Below, one piece after another: positions 1 through 6,106 of a DNA stretch of 8,156 bases; position 1 is the stretch's first letter, and each line of letters opens with the position of its first letter. The stretch covers positions 1-8,156 of the forward strand of contig DAITAC010000142.1 in the NCBI GenBank assembly GCA_036824465.1, in the 5' to 3' direction. Both the position numbers and the translations under genes were made by a program. Below the pieces are notes generated by a model that worked only from the letters and a program-made list of their open reading frames with translations, did no database searches and was not told the origin of the DNA. The DNA is from JAKOQB01 sp036824465 (GTDB lineage Bacteria > Pseudomonadota > Gammaproteobacteria > Burkholderiales > Burkholderiaceae_F).

Positions 1-863
1 GACTCGCAGTACGACAGGTTGTTGTCCTGGTTGATGCGGTCGATGAACACCACGCCCGGCTCGGCGTGGTTGTAGGTTGACTGCATGATCTGGTCGAACA
101 GGTCGCGTGCGCGCGCCTTGCGGTAGACCCAGGTGCCCGCATTTGGCCCATCCATGCGCTTGTAGCCGCTGTCCTTGTCGAACGGCTCGGCCGCGTGCCA
201 CAGTTCGATCTCACCGTCGGCCTCGACCGCGCGCATGAACTCATCGGTCACGGCGACCGACATGTTGAAATTCGACAGCGAGCCGTCGCGCTTGGCGTGG
301 ATGAAGTCCTCGATGTCAGGATGGTCGCAGCGCATCATCCCCATCTGCGCGCCGCGCCGGCTGCCGGCGGACTCCAGCGTCTCGCAACTCTTGTCGAACA
401 CGCGCATGTACGACAGCGGGCCGCTGGCGCGCGAATGCGTGCCGCGCACCAGCGCGCCGCGCGGGCGGATGCGCGAGAAGTCGTAACCGACGCCGCCGCC
501 GCGGCGCATCGTTTCGGCCGCCTGGTTCAGTGCGTGATAGATCGACGGCACGCCCTCGCCGTTCACGCCGCTGATCGCATCGCCGACCGGCTGCACGAAG
601 CAGTTGATCAGCGTGGCGGCGATCTCGGTGCCGGCGGCGGAATTGACGCGTCCGCCGGGAATGAACCCGTCGACCATCGCCTCATAGAAGCGACGTTCCC
701 ACTCGGTGCGCAGTTCGGGTTTTTCGACCGATGCCAGCCCGCGCGCGACGCGGCGACGCACGTCGTCGACGGACTTTTCGTCGCCTTTGGCGTATTTTTC
801 GATCAGAACGTCGATCGAGATGGGCTGCTCTTCGAGCAGCAACTGGGCCTTGTCCAGCTTCAT
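1..863 (-). CDS. nrdJ: Adenosylcobalamin-dependent (class II) ribonucleotide reductase, N-terminal part, cut by window edge
   Basis: This enzyme reduces ribonucleotides to deoxyribonucleotides in the cytoplasm, using a radical generated from adenosylcobalamin and needing no oxygen. The 287 visible residues match the N-terminal part of the proteobacterial class II family. After a short N-terminal segment (IEKYAKGDE at 21-29) comes GRVNSAAGTE at 71-80, then LINCFVQPVGD at 85-95, where C88 should be the first of the redox cysteine pair. It continues with ETMRRGGGVGYDFSRIRPRG (117-136), the RRGAQMG loop (169-175), LSNFN (196-200) and FIDRINQDNNLSYCE (273-287). The reading frame is open to the edge, which falls just before where the family's NPCGE catalytic motif would follow. 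The ATG at 863 has GGGAG eight bases upstream (plus-strand 872-876). The gene is divergent from the CysB-type regulator, and the shared gap carries likely NrdR boxes. The family assignment is firm; the radical-site residues lie outside the window. Confidence 0.95.
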   Translation of the reverse strand, partial: MKLDKAQLLLEEQPISIDVLIEKYAKGDEKSVDDVRRRVARGLASVEKPELRTEWERRFYEAMVDGFIPGGRVNSAAGTEIAATLINCFVQPVGDAISGVNGEGVPSIYHALNQAAETMRRGGGVGYDFSRIRPRGALVRGTHSRASGPLSYMRVFDKSCETLESAGSRRGAQMGMMRCDHPDIEDFIHAKRDGSLSNFNMSVAVTDEFMRAVEADGEIELWHAAEPFDKDSGYKRMDGPNAGTWVYRKARARDLFDQIMQSTYNHAEPGVVFIDRINQDNNLSYCE

Positions 864-931
864 GAAGGAGACTCCCGTGCTCGCTGTCCGTGCGGTTGCG
901 GGCAGCGTTTGAATTCGATTTGGAGCGGCTC

Positions 932-959
932 AGTATAGGAACTTCCAGTGCGGTGTGCA
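932..959 (-). promoter_or_regulatory. Possible nrdJ promoter (weak match)
   Basis: Reading the minus strand, TATACT (937-932) matches five of six bases of a sigma70 -10 element. TGCACA (959-954) matches four of six bases of a -35 element, with a 16-bp spacer. Transcription would start near 925, giving a leader of about 60 nt before the nrdJ ATG. An A/T-rich stretch (962-986) lies just upstream of the -35, as an UP element would. The NrdR boxes would then sit upstream of the promoter rather than on it, which is less usual, so a promoter inside 1002-1048 remains possible. Confidence 0.35.
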
Positions 960-1001
960 GAAGAAAATTTTTTCCAGCGCCGTTTTTGATCTGCGTTAAG
1001 A

Positions 1002-1048
1002 CCACAATATATTGCGTCGGTCTGCAGGATTGACCCAGCATATAGCGC
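1002..1048. promoter_or_regulatory. Probable tandem NrdR-box operator
   Basis: Two 16-bp elements lie at 1002-1017 (CCACAATATATTGCGT) and 1033-1048 (ACCCAGCATATAGCGC), separated by 15 bp, so their centres are 31 bp apart. NrdR, the ATP/dATP-sensing repressor of ribonucleotide reductase genes, binds paired boxes with a consensus close to ACACAATATATTGTGT, spaced by about three helical turns. The first box matches 14 of 16 positions and contains a perfect 10-bp palindrome. The second is weaker, about 10 of 16, but keeps the outer C and G and the central ATAT. The position upstream of nrdJ fits. The boxes lie about 140-185 bp from the nrdJ start codon and 64-110 bp from the cysB-like start, so either promoter or both could be affected. 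Confidence 0.75.
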
Positions 1049-1083
1049 ATGTCGCGGTCCGCGGCCGGGCGGATACGCCCTCC

Positions 1084-1089
1084 TATACT
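1084..1089 (+). promoter_or_regulatory. Possible -10 element of the cysB-like gene
   Basis: TATACT at 1084-1089 resembles a -10 element. No good -35 is present at 16-18 bp upstream, so if real the promoter would depend on an activator or be weak. The leader would be under 20 nt, leaving just the Shine-Dalgarno sequence at 1100-1104 before the ATG at 1112. A TTGACC at 1030-1035 looks like a -35 but has no matching -10 at 17 bp. It overlaps the second putative NrdR box. Confidence 0.25.
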
Positions 1090-1111
1090 GCGCGCCACGG
1101 AGGGTTTCGCG

Positions 1112-2041
1112 ATGAACCTGCAGCAGTTCCGCTTTCTGCGCGAAGCCGCGCGGCAGAAGTTCAACATCACCGCGGCGGCGCGGGCGCTGCACACGTCGCA
1201 GCCGGGCATCTCGAAAGCGATCATCGATCTCGAAGGCGAGCTCGGCGTGCCGATCTTCGCGCGCCAGGGCAAGCGCATCCTCGGACTGACGCCGCCCGGC
1301 CAGCAGATCCTGCTGGCGGCCGAAGCGATCATGCAGGAGGTCGACAACCTCAGGAAGCTGGCGCGCGACTATGCCGGGGCGCCGTCGGGCACGCTGCGTC
1401 TGGCGACCACGCATACGCAGGCTCGCTACGTGCTGCCCGCCGTGGTGCAGACGTTCGCACGCAAGTTCCCGCAGGTGCGGCTGAAGCTGCTGCAGGGCAA
1501 TCCGCCGCAGATCGCGCAGATGCTCGCCAACGGCCAGGCCGACATCGGCATCGCGACCGAGTCGCTGGCCGAAACCCCCGGGCTCGCCTGCATCGACATC
1601 TACGAATGGACGCACGTCGCCGTCGTTCCGCCCGGACATCCGCTGGCGAAGATGCAGACGACGCCGGGCAAGCTGACGTTGAAGGACCTCGCGCGCAATC
1701 CGATCGTCACCTACGAGGCGCACTTTTCCGGCCGCACCAAGATCGACCATGCCTTCGCCGAAGCGGGCATCGAGCCCTCGATCGTGCTCGAGGCAATCGA
1801 CGCCGACGTGATCAAGACCTATGTCAGCACCGGCATGGGGGTCGGAATCATCGCTGGCGTGGCGGTCGATCCCGCCAACGAGCCGCTGATCGTGTTGCCA
1901 TGCGGCCATCTGTTCGGCAAGAACATCGCACGACTGGCGGTCAAGCAGGGCGCGTATCTGCGCGGCTTTGTGTATTCGTTCATCGAGTTGCTGGCACCGG
2001 GATGGGACAAGCGCCGGCTCGAGCAGGCGTTCGGCGGGTGA
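1112..2041 (+). CDS. cysB: CysB-family LysR-type transcriptional regulator
   Basis: This is a LysR-type regulator of 309 residues with the CysB layout; CysB proteins activate sulfur-assimilation genes and respond to N-acetylserine and sulfate. A winged helix-turn-helix fills residues 1-60 (SQPGISKAI at 29-37). The effector domain starts near 93. The anion-pocket residues I recall from the enterobacterial CysB structure (T100, T102, Q103, T149, W166) are all present at the same numbers. The pocket threonine at 202 is replaced by a serine (S206, in FSGR) after a four-residue insertion. EAIDADVIKTYV near 230-241 is also a CysB hallmark. I chose the ATG at 1112 over an upstream in-frame start at 1049 because homology begins at MNLQQF and GAGGG at 1100-1104 is well spaced. 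It is divergent from nrdJ and 93 bp upstream of the catabolic operon. It could be a CysB paralogue such as Cbl or SsuR, because the regulon is not visible here. Confidence 0.85.
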   Translation: MNLQQFRFLREAARQKFNITAAARALHTSQPGISKAIIDLEGELGVPIFARQGKRILGLTPPGQQILLAAEAIMQEVDNLRKLARDYAGAPSGTLRLATTHTQARYVLPAVVQTFARKFPQVRLKLLQGNPPQIAQMLANGQADIGIATESLAETPGLACIDIYEWTHVAVVPPGHPLAKMQTTPGKLTLKDLARNPIVTYEAHFSGRTKIDHAFAEAGIEPSIVLEAIDADVIKTYVSTGMGVGIIAGVAVDPANEPLIVLPCGHLFGKNIARLAVKQGAYLRGFVYSFIELLAPGWDKRRLEQAFGG

Positions 2042-2134
2042 GCCTCGGTGCATATCGCGCCGGTGCCGAACGTCAACCTTTGGTAGGGTCGTGCCGGACT
2101 AGACTTGTCGCCATCCGGTCGAGAGGACCACGCC

Positions 2135-2749
2135 ATGAAAGCCAAGCCGACCAGTCCAGTGCCGATCCACGGCCTGCATCACTTTGCCTATCGCTGCAAG
2201 GACGCAGAGGAGACGCGGCACTTCTATGAAGAAATCCTCGGCCTGCCGCTGTTTCACATCATCCAGAGCGACTATGTGCCGAGCACGGGCGAGTATTGCC
2301 CGTATACACATATCTTCTTTCGCATGACTGATGGCTCCTGCGTCGCGTTCTTCGATCTCGGCGACGACGTCGGCAGTGCCCCGTCGCCCAACACGCCGGA
2401 ATGGGTCAATCACCTTGCGCTGCGCGTGGACACCGTCGAGCAGCTTGAAAAGACCAAGGCACGGCTGCAATCGCATGGCATCGACGTGATCGGCGTCACC
2501 GACCACCATATCTTCAAGTCGATCTATTTCTTCGATCCCAACGGGATCCGGCTTGAGCTGACGGCGCAGCTCGCGTCCGAGATGCAGATGCTCGAAGAGA
2601 GCAAGACCGCGCACGCGCGCCTGGACGAATGGACGCGGCGCAAGAGTGAGTGGCGCCGGCAACGGTCGGCAGGACAGGGACCCGCGGTGCTCAAGCCCCA
2701 GCAGAATGATCGGCCCGAAGTGGCGGCGCGCGCGAAACACTCCGCATGA
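2135..2749 (+). CDS. VOC-superfamily (glyoxalase/extradiol dioxygenase fold) protein with charged C-terminal tail
   Basis: This is a 204-residue metalloenzyme of the vicinal oxygen chelate fold, which includes glyoxalase I, extradiol ring-cleavage dioxygenases and epimerases. Two beta-alpha-beta-beta-beta modules are visible: GLHHFAYRCKD...FYEEILGLP at 13-38 and WVNHLALRVD...FFDPNGIRLELT at 90-143. Likely metal ligands are H16, H93 and E141. The module after FFDPNG is the usual VOC ending. Residues 150-204 form an extra, strongly charged, probably helical tail (LDEWTRRKSEWRRQR) that a minimal VOC protein lacks. The ATG at 2135 is preceded by GAGAGGA (2121-2127); a TTG at 2105 is less likely. 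It is the first gene of the catabolic operon and its stop codon overlaps the next start (ATGA at 2746). A single-domain ring-cleavage dioxygenase is attractive beside a flavin hydroxylase, but the substrate is unknown. Confidence 0.85.
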   Translation: MKAKPTSPVPIHGLHHFAYRCKDAEETRHFYEEILGLPLFHIIQSDYVPSTGEYCPYTHIFFRMTDGSCVAFFDLGDDVGSAPSPNTPEWVNHLALRVDTVEQLEKTKARLQSHGIDVIGVTDHHIFKSIYFFDPNGIRLELTAQLASEMQMLEESKTAHARLDEWTRRKSEWRRQRSAGQGPAVLKPQQNDRPEVAARAKHSA

Positions 2750-3726
2750 GGGTCTGCATCGTCGGCGCCGGCTCGATCGGCGCCGTGCTCGGCGCCAGGC
2801 TCGCCGCGGTGGGCCATGACGTGTGCCTGATCGCCCGCGGCGCGCACCTGGACGCGATTCGCGCCGGCGGCCTGAAGCTGGTCGATCACGTCGATCAACG
2901 CTCGGGCACGTTCAAGCTGGCGACGAGCGCCGAGCCGGCCGATTTTGGTGCGCAGGATCTCGTCATCATCGCGCTCAAGGCCCACTCGATTGCGACGATG
3001 CTGCCGCGCATGCGCGCGCTGATCGCAGGGCACACGGTGGTGGTGCCTGCAATCAACGGTCTGCCGTGGTGGTACTTCCATAAAGAAGGCGGCCCGCACG
3101 ACGGCATGCGCGTGCGCGCGCTCGACCCCGACGGCACGATGTTCGCCGCGCTCGATTGCCGACACGTTGTTGGCTGCGTCGTGCACATGTCGGCCGAGGT
3201 GCGTGCGCCGGGTGAGGCGCACCACACCGGCGGGCGCCGGCTGATTCTTGGCGAGCCCGACAACTCCCGCTCGGCGCGCCTCGACGCGGTGTGTTCCGCG
3301 CTGAACGCAGCCGGGTTCGAGGCAAAGGCGTCGACCAGCATCCGCCTTGATGTGTGGACCAAGCTCCTCGGCAACCTGTCGTTCAATCCGGTCGCGGCGC
3401 TGACCGGCTACCTGATGAACCAGATCTGTGCCGACGATGACGTGCTCAATGTGATCCGCGCGGTGATGCGCGAAGGCATGGCGGTATCCGAACACTATGG
3501 ACACCGGATGCCGATGACGATCGACGAGCGCATCGACATCGCGCGCCAGCTTGGCGCGGCCAGGATCTCGATGCTGCAGGACCTCGAGCAGCGCCGCCCG
3601 CTCGAACTGGCCGCCGTGGTCGGCGCGGTGATCGAGCTTGCCGATCTGGCCAACATCGCCGTGCCGGCTACCCGGATCGTGCACTCGCTCGCGCTCGCCC
3701 GCACGCGCGCGCTCGGAATCGCTTGA
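2746..3726 (+). CDS. Ketopantoate reductase (ApbA/PanE) family oxidoreductase
   Basis: A 326-residue NADPH-dependent 2-oxoacid reductase of the ApbA/PanE family, acting in the cytoplasm. The N-terminal Rossmann fold carries VGAGSIG (G7, G9, G12). The C-terminal helical domain keeps the residues known from E. coli ketopantoate reductase: K206 (E. coli K176), N210 and N214 in KLLGNLSFNP, S275 (S244) and E287 (E256) in ISMLQDLEQRRPLE. So it is likely catalytically competent. The context is not pantothenate synthesis; it sits between a VOC protein and an FAD monooxygenase, so it more likely reduces, or oxidises in reverse, a catabolic 2-oxo/2-hydroxy acid. Family members in such clusters are often misnamed PanE. 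The start overlaps the previous stop as ATGA with no clear Shine-Dalgarno, which suggests translational coupling. I give no gene symbol because a true panE role is not supported. Confidence 0.88.
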   Translation: MRVCIVGAGSIGAVLGARLAAVGHDVCLIARGAHLDAIRAGGLKLVDHVDQRSGTFKLATSAEPADFGAQDLVIIALKAHSIATMLPRMRALIAGHTVVVPAINGLPWWYFHKEGGPHDGMRVRALDPDGTMFAALDCRHVVGCVVHMSAEVRAPGEAHHTGGRRLILGEPDNSRSARLDAVCSALNAAGFEAKASTSIRLDVWTKLLGNLSFNPVAALTGYLMNQICADDDVLNVIRAVMREGMAVSEHYGHRMPMTIDERIDIARQLGAARISMLQDLEQRRPLELAAVVGAVIELADLANIAVPATRIVHSLALARTRALGIA

Positions 3727-3764
3727 CGGCGCAGCCGGCCCGGCTACGCTTGCGCCCGACTCCA

Positions 3765-3795
3765 GACGCCCGACGCCCGACGCCCGACGCCCGAC
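3765..3795 (+). repeat. Heptanucleotide tandem repeat (GACGCCC)4 + GAC
   Basis: Four perfect head-to-tail copies of GACGCCC occupy 3765-3792, followed by a partial GAC. A related degenerate stretch (CCCGACTCCA) precedes them. The array lies in the 74-bp gap between the reductase stop (3726) and the ATG of the monooxygenase (3801), only 5 bp before that ATG. Because 7 is not a multiple of 3, loss or gain of a unit would shift the frame of any translation passing through it. Confidence 0.9.
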
Positions 3796-3800
3796 CAAAC

Positions 3801-5507
3801 ATGCCCGACGACCCCATTTCCGCACCCCTGACCCGCACAGCGACGGCGGTCAGCGATGGCGCCTACGAACTGCCGGTCTATCCGTTTGTCGAGCCGGCGG
3901 AACTGAAGGGCAAGCTCGGCCGTCATCCGGTGGTCATCATCGGGGCCGGGCTCGCGGGGCTGACGGCGGCCTGCGACTTTGCCGCGCGTGGCATTCCTGC
4001 GGTGGTGATCGATGAGGACGACACCGTCGGCGTGCGCGGCTTTTCCAGCCGCGGCATCTGCTACGCGCAGAAAAGCCTCGAGATCTTCCGCCGCCTCGGC
4101 ATTTACGAGCGCCTGCTGGCCAAGGGCGTGCAATGGTCGGTCGGCCGCACGTTTGCCGGCAATGACGAGGTGTACTCGTTCGACCTGAAGAAAGCGCGCA
4201 CGCACGATGTGTCGACGCAGCCGCCGTTCATCAATCTGCAGCAGTTCTATCTCGAGTGGTACCTCGTCGATCGCATCTATGAACTCGGTGTGGTCGAACT
4301 GCGCTGGAAGAACAAGCTGGTCGACATCTTGCCGGCGCGCGACCACGTGCGGCTGATGATCGACACGCCCGCCGGCCGCTACCAGACCGAGGCGCAGTGG
4401 GTCCTCGACTGCAGCGGCAGTCACAGCGCGGTGCCGCGCATGCTGGGCGTGGGTGCCGAGACGGGCCGCATTCTCGATCGCTGGTGCATTTCGGATGTGC
4501 GCTTCAAGGACGTGCCGCCAGCCGAGCGCTGGACCTGGATCGAAGCACCGTTCAACGAGAACCGCGCCGTATGGCAACACCTGATGGCCGACGAGGTGTG
4601 GCGGCTCGACTACCAGATGGCGCCCGATGCCGATCCCGACGCGACCGCGCGGCCCGAGGTCGTCGACGATCGGCTGCGCCGGCAGTTCGGACCGAAGGTA
4701 GCGTATGAACTGGTGTGGGTCGGGCCGTACGCGTACCGCAGCCAGTGCCTCGACAGGTTTCGCGCCGGCCGCGTGCTCTTTCTCGGCGATGCCGCGCACG
4801 TGATGAGTCCGTTCGGTGCGCGCGGCGGCAACAGCGGCATCCAGGATGCCGACAACCTGGTGTGGAAACTCGCGCTTGTGCTCGAAGGCCGCGCGCCGGA
4901 AACACTCCTGGACAGCTACGACGCGGAGCGACGTTTTGCCGCTCAGGACAACATCCGCATCACCAGCATGACCACGCGTTTTCTTTCACCGCCGACCAAG
5001 ACCGAGCGCATGCTGCGCGAAGCGGTGATTTCGCTCGCCCGCGAATACGCGTTTGCACGTGCCTTCGTCAACACCGGGCGGCTGTCGTCGCCGACCCGCT
5101 ACGCGGAGTCGCCATTGAACATCGGCACCGGCGGTGGCGGGCACGTGCAGAATGTCGCGCTGATGTTGCCCGATGGTTCGCGCGGCGACCTTGTGGCGTT
5201 GCTGATGCAATCGGACTACGCGCTGCTGGGGCTCGTCTTCGGCGACCTCGACGCGTATCACGCGCAGGAATGCCAGGCGCTGGAAGATCGCTATCCGGTC
5301 CGCTTTCTGTGCGTGCGTACGGAAGAGGGCAGCACCAGCACGTTTCCCACCGTCATCGATGCCGAGGGGCATCTGGCCGATCAGATCGGCGCGGCGGGCA
5401 ACGACATCGCGATCGTGCGCCCCGACCTGCACCTTGCGGGGCTGATCGACGATGCGTCGCCAAGCGACATCGAACATGCGCTGCGCACCGTGCTGGGGGT
5501 TCAATGA
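3801..5507 (+). CDS. FAD-dependent monooxygenase/oxidoreductase (group A flavin hydroxylase, MhpA/PRK08132-like)
   Basis: A 568-residue flavoprotein of the aromatic hydroxylase type, expected to hydroxylate an aromatic or similar ring using NAD(P)H and O2. The FAD-binding Rossmann motif is at 46-53 (IIGAGLAG, with D71 ending strand 2). RGICYAQKSLEIFRRLG follows at 84-100. The second FAD motif, VLFLGDAAHVMSPFGARGGNSGIQDADN, starts at 325 with G329-D330. The last ~100 residues look like the thioredoxin-like C-terminal domain of this group. The usual DG motif is altered: the aligned segment reads CSGSHSAVP (204-212), with Ser for Asp and Pro for the conserved Arg. The start is uncertain. ATG 3801 fits family length but lacks a Shine-Dalgarno. 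An in-frame TTG at 3723 would overlap the upstream stop as TTGA and add 26 Arg/Pro-rich residues encoded partly by the heptanucleotide repeat. The stop overlaps the next gene. The substrate is not identifiable. Confidence 0.88.
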   Translation: MPDDPISAPLTRTATAVSDGAYELPVYPFVEPAELKGKLGRHPVVIIGAGLAGLTAACDFAARGIPAVVIDEDDTVGVRGFSSRGICYAQKSLEIFRRLGIYERLLAKGVQWSVGRTFAGNDEVYSFDLKKARTHDVSTQPPFINLQQFYLEWYLVDRIYELGVVELRWKNKLVDILPARDHVRLMIDTPAGRYQTEAQWVLDCSGSHSAVPRMLGVGAETGRILDRWCISDVRFKDVPPAERWTWIEAPFNENRAVWQHLMADEVWRLDYQMAPDADPDATARPEVVDDRLRRQFGPKVAYELVWVGPYAYRSQCLDRFRAGRVLFLGDAAHVMSPFGARGGNSGIQDADNLVWKLALVLEGRAPETLLDSYDAERRFAAQDNIRITSMTTRFLSPPTKTERMLREAVISLAREYAFARAFVNTGRLSSPTRYAESPLNIGTGGGGHVQNVALMLPDGSRGDLVALLMQSDYALLGLVFGDLDAYHAQECQALEDRYPVRFLCVRTEEGSTSTFPTVIDAEGHLADQIGAAGNDIAIVRPDLHLAGLIDDASPSDIEHALRTVLGVQ

Positions 5508-5707
5508 CAATGAAAACCGAACTCAACCTGAAGAATCCCGACGCGTTCTATGAAGCCTGGCTCGACGCGCATCGCGGCCTGGCTGATGACCAGAGCGCGC
5601 AGTTGAATGCGCGCCTCGTGTTGCTGCTCGCCAATCAGATCGGCGACGACAGGGTGCTGGCCGACTGTGTGGCGGCCGCGGCCAAACCTTTTTCCCATGC
5701 GCGATGA
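5504..5707 (+). CDS. Small DUF2783-like protein coupled to the FAD monooxygenase
   Basis: This 67-residue protein is recognisable as the short family I know as DUF2783, found next to FAD-dependent monooxygenases of this type. Its hallmark pattern is visible: NPDAFYEAWLDAHRGL (11-26), then the conserved run DDQSAQLNARLVLLLANQIGD (28-48), with two amphipathic helices likely. There is no signal peptide or membrane segment. Its ATG overlaps the monooxygenase stop (ATGA at 5504-5507), and its stop overlaps the next start in the same way. GGGGG at 5495-5499 lies four bases from this ATG and ten from a second ATG at 5510, so the protein may begin two codons later. The function is unknown; the tight coupling suggests a partner, assembly or stability factor for the monooxygenase, which is inference. 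Confidence 0.82.
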   Translation: MTMKTELNLKNPDAFYEAWLDAHRGLADDQSAQLNARLVLLLANQIGDDRVLADCVAAAAKPFSHAR

Positions 5708-6102
5708 GTCACGGTGCGCCGGTGCTGCGCGTGGCGCGGCCGACCAACGACCTGGCGCCGCTGCGCGCGTTCTACTGTGAAGGGCTCGGGTTCGAGGTCC
5801 TCAGCGCGTTCGAGGACCATGACGGCTTCGATGGGCTGATCGTCGGCCATCCGCATGCGCCGTATCACCTGGAGTTCGTGCGCGAGCGCGGCGTGACGGC
5901 GGCGAACTCGCCGAGCGACGAACACCTGCTCGTGCTGTACGTGCCCGACACCGCGCACTGGCATGCCGCCGTGGCGCGGATGGAGGCGACCGGCTTCCCG
6001 GCCGTGCGTCCGCATAACCCCTTCTGGGCGCGCAGCGGCGCATGCTTTCGCGATCCCGACGGCTATCACGTCGTGCTGCAGAACGCGGCGTGGAGCAAAT
6101 AG
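5704..6102 (+). CDS. Small VOC-fold protein (YycE-like glyoxalase family)
   Basis: A 132-residue single VOC unit. The first module reads RVARPTNDLAPLRAFYCEGLGFEVL (9-33) and PYHLEF (53-58). The second has HLLVLYVPD (74-82) and FRDPDGYHVVLQN (115-127). The HDGFDGLIVG and PHNPFWARSG segments resemble the B. subtilis YycE-type subgroup, whose function is not established. H55 and E57 in YHLEF are plausible metal-site residues, but several canonical ligand positions cannot be assigned with confidence. The start ATG overlaps the upstream stop (5704-5707) and has no Shine-Dalgarno, so translation probably depends on the preceding gene. It is the last gene of the operon. Its stop is 4 bp from the stop of the convergent beta-barrel gene, leaving no room for a dedicated terminator. 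Confidence 0.85.
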   Translation: MSHGAPVLRVARPTNDLAPLRAFYCEGLGFEVLSAFEDHDGFDGLIVGHPHAPYHLEFVRERGVTAANSPSDEHLLVLYVPDTAHWHAAVARMEATGFPAVRPHNPFWARSGACFRDPDGYHVVLQNAAWSK

Positions 6103-6106
6103 AACG

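Noticed and set aside
195..938. Plus-strand open frame opposite nrdJ
   Set aside because: The minus strand encodes an unmistakable ribonucleotide reductase; this frame has only the biased composition of an antisense shadow.
864..1111. Cobalamin riboswitch upstream of nrdJ
   Set aside because: The space between the likely promoter and the nrdJ start is too short, and no B12-box-like conserved core was seen.
860..2053. Long minus-strand open frame (397 codons) across the regulator gene
   Set aside because: It covers the CysB-family gene and the divergent regulatory region, and its translation shows no family motifs.
3765..3795. CRISPR-like array
   Set aside because: The units are 7 bp and directly adjacent with no spacers; it is a simple tandem repeat.
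2524..3825. Long minus-strand open frame (433 codons) opposite the VOC and reductase genes
   Set aside because: It is antisense to well-recognised plus-strand genes, is Arg/His/Ala-rich as expected of a GC-rich shadow frame, and has no recognisable domain.
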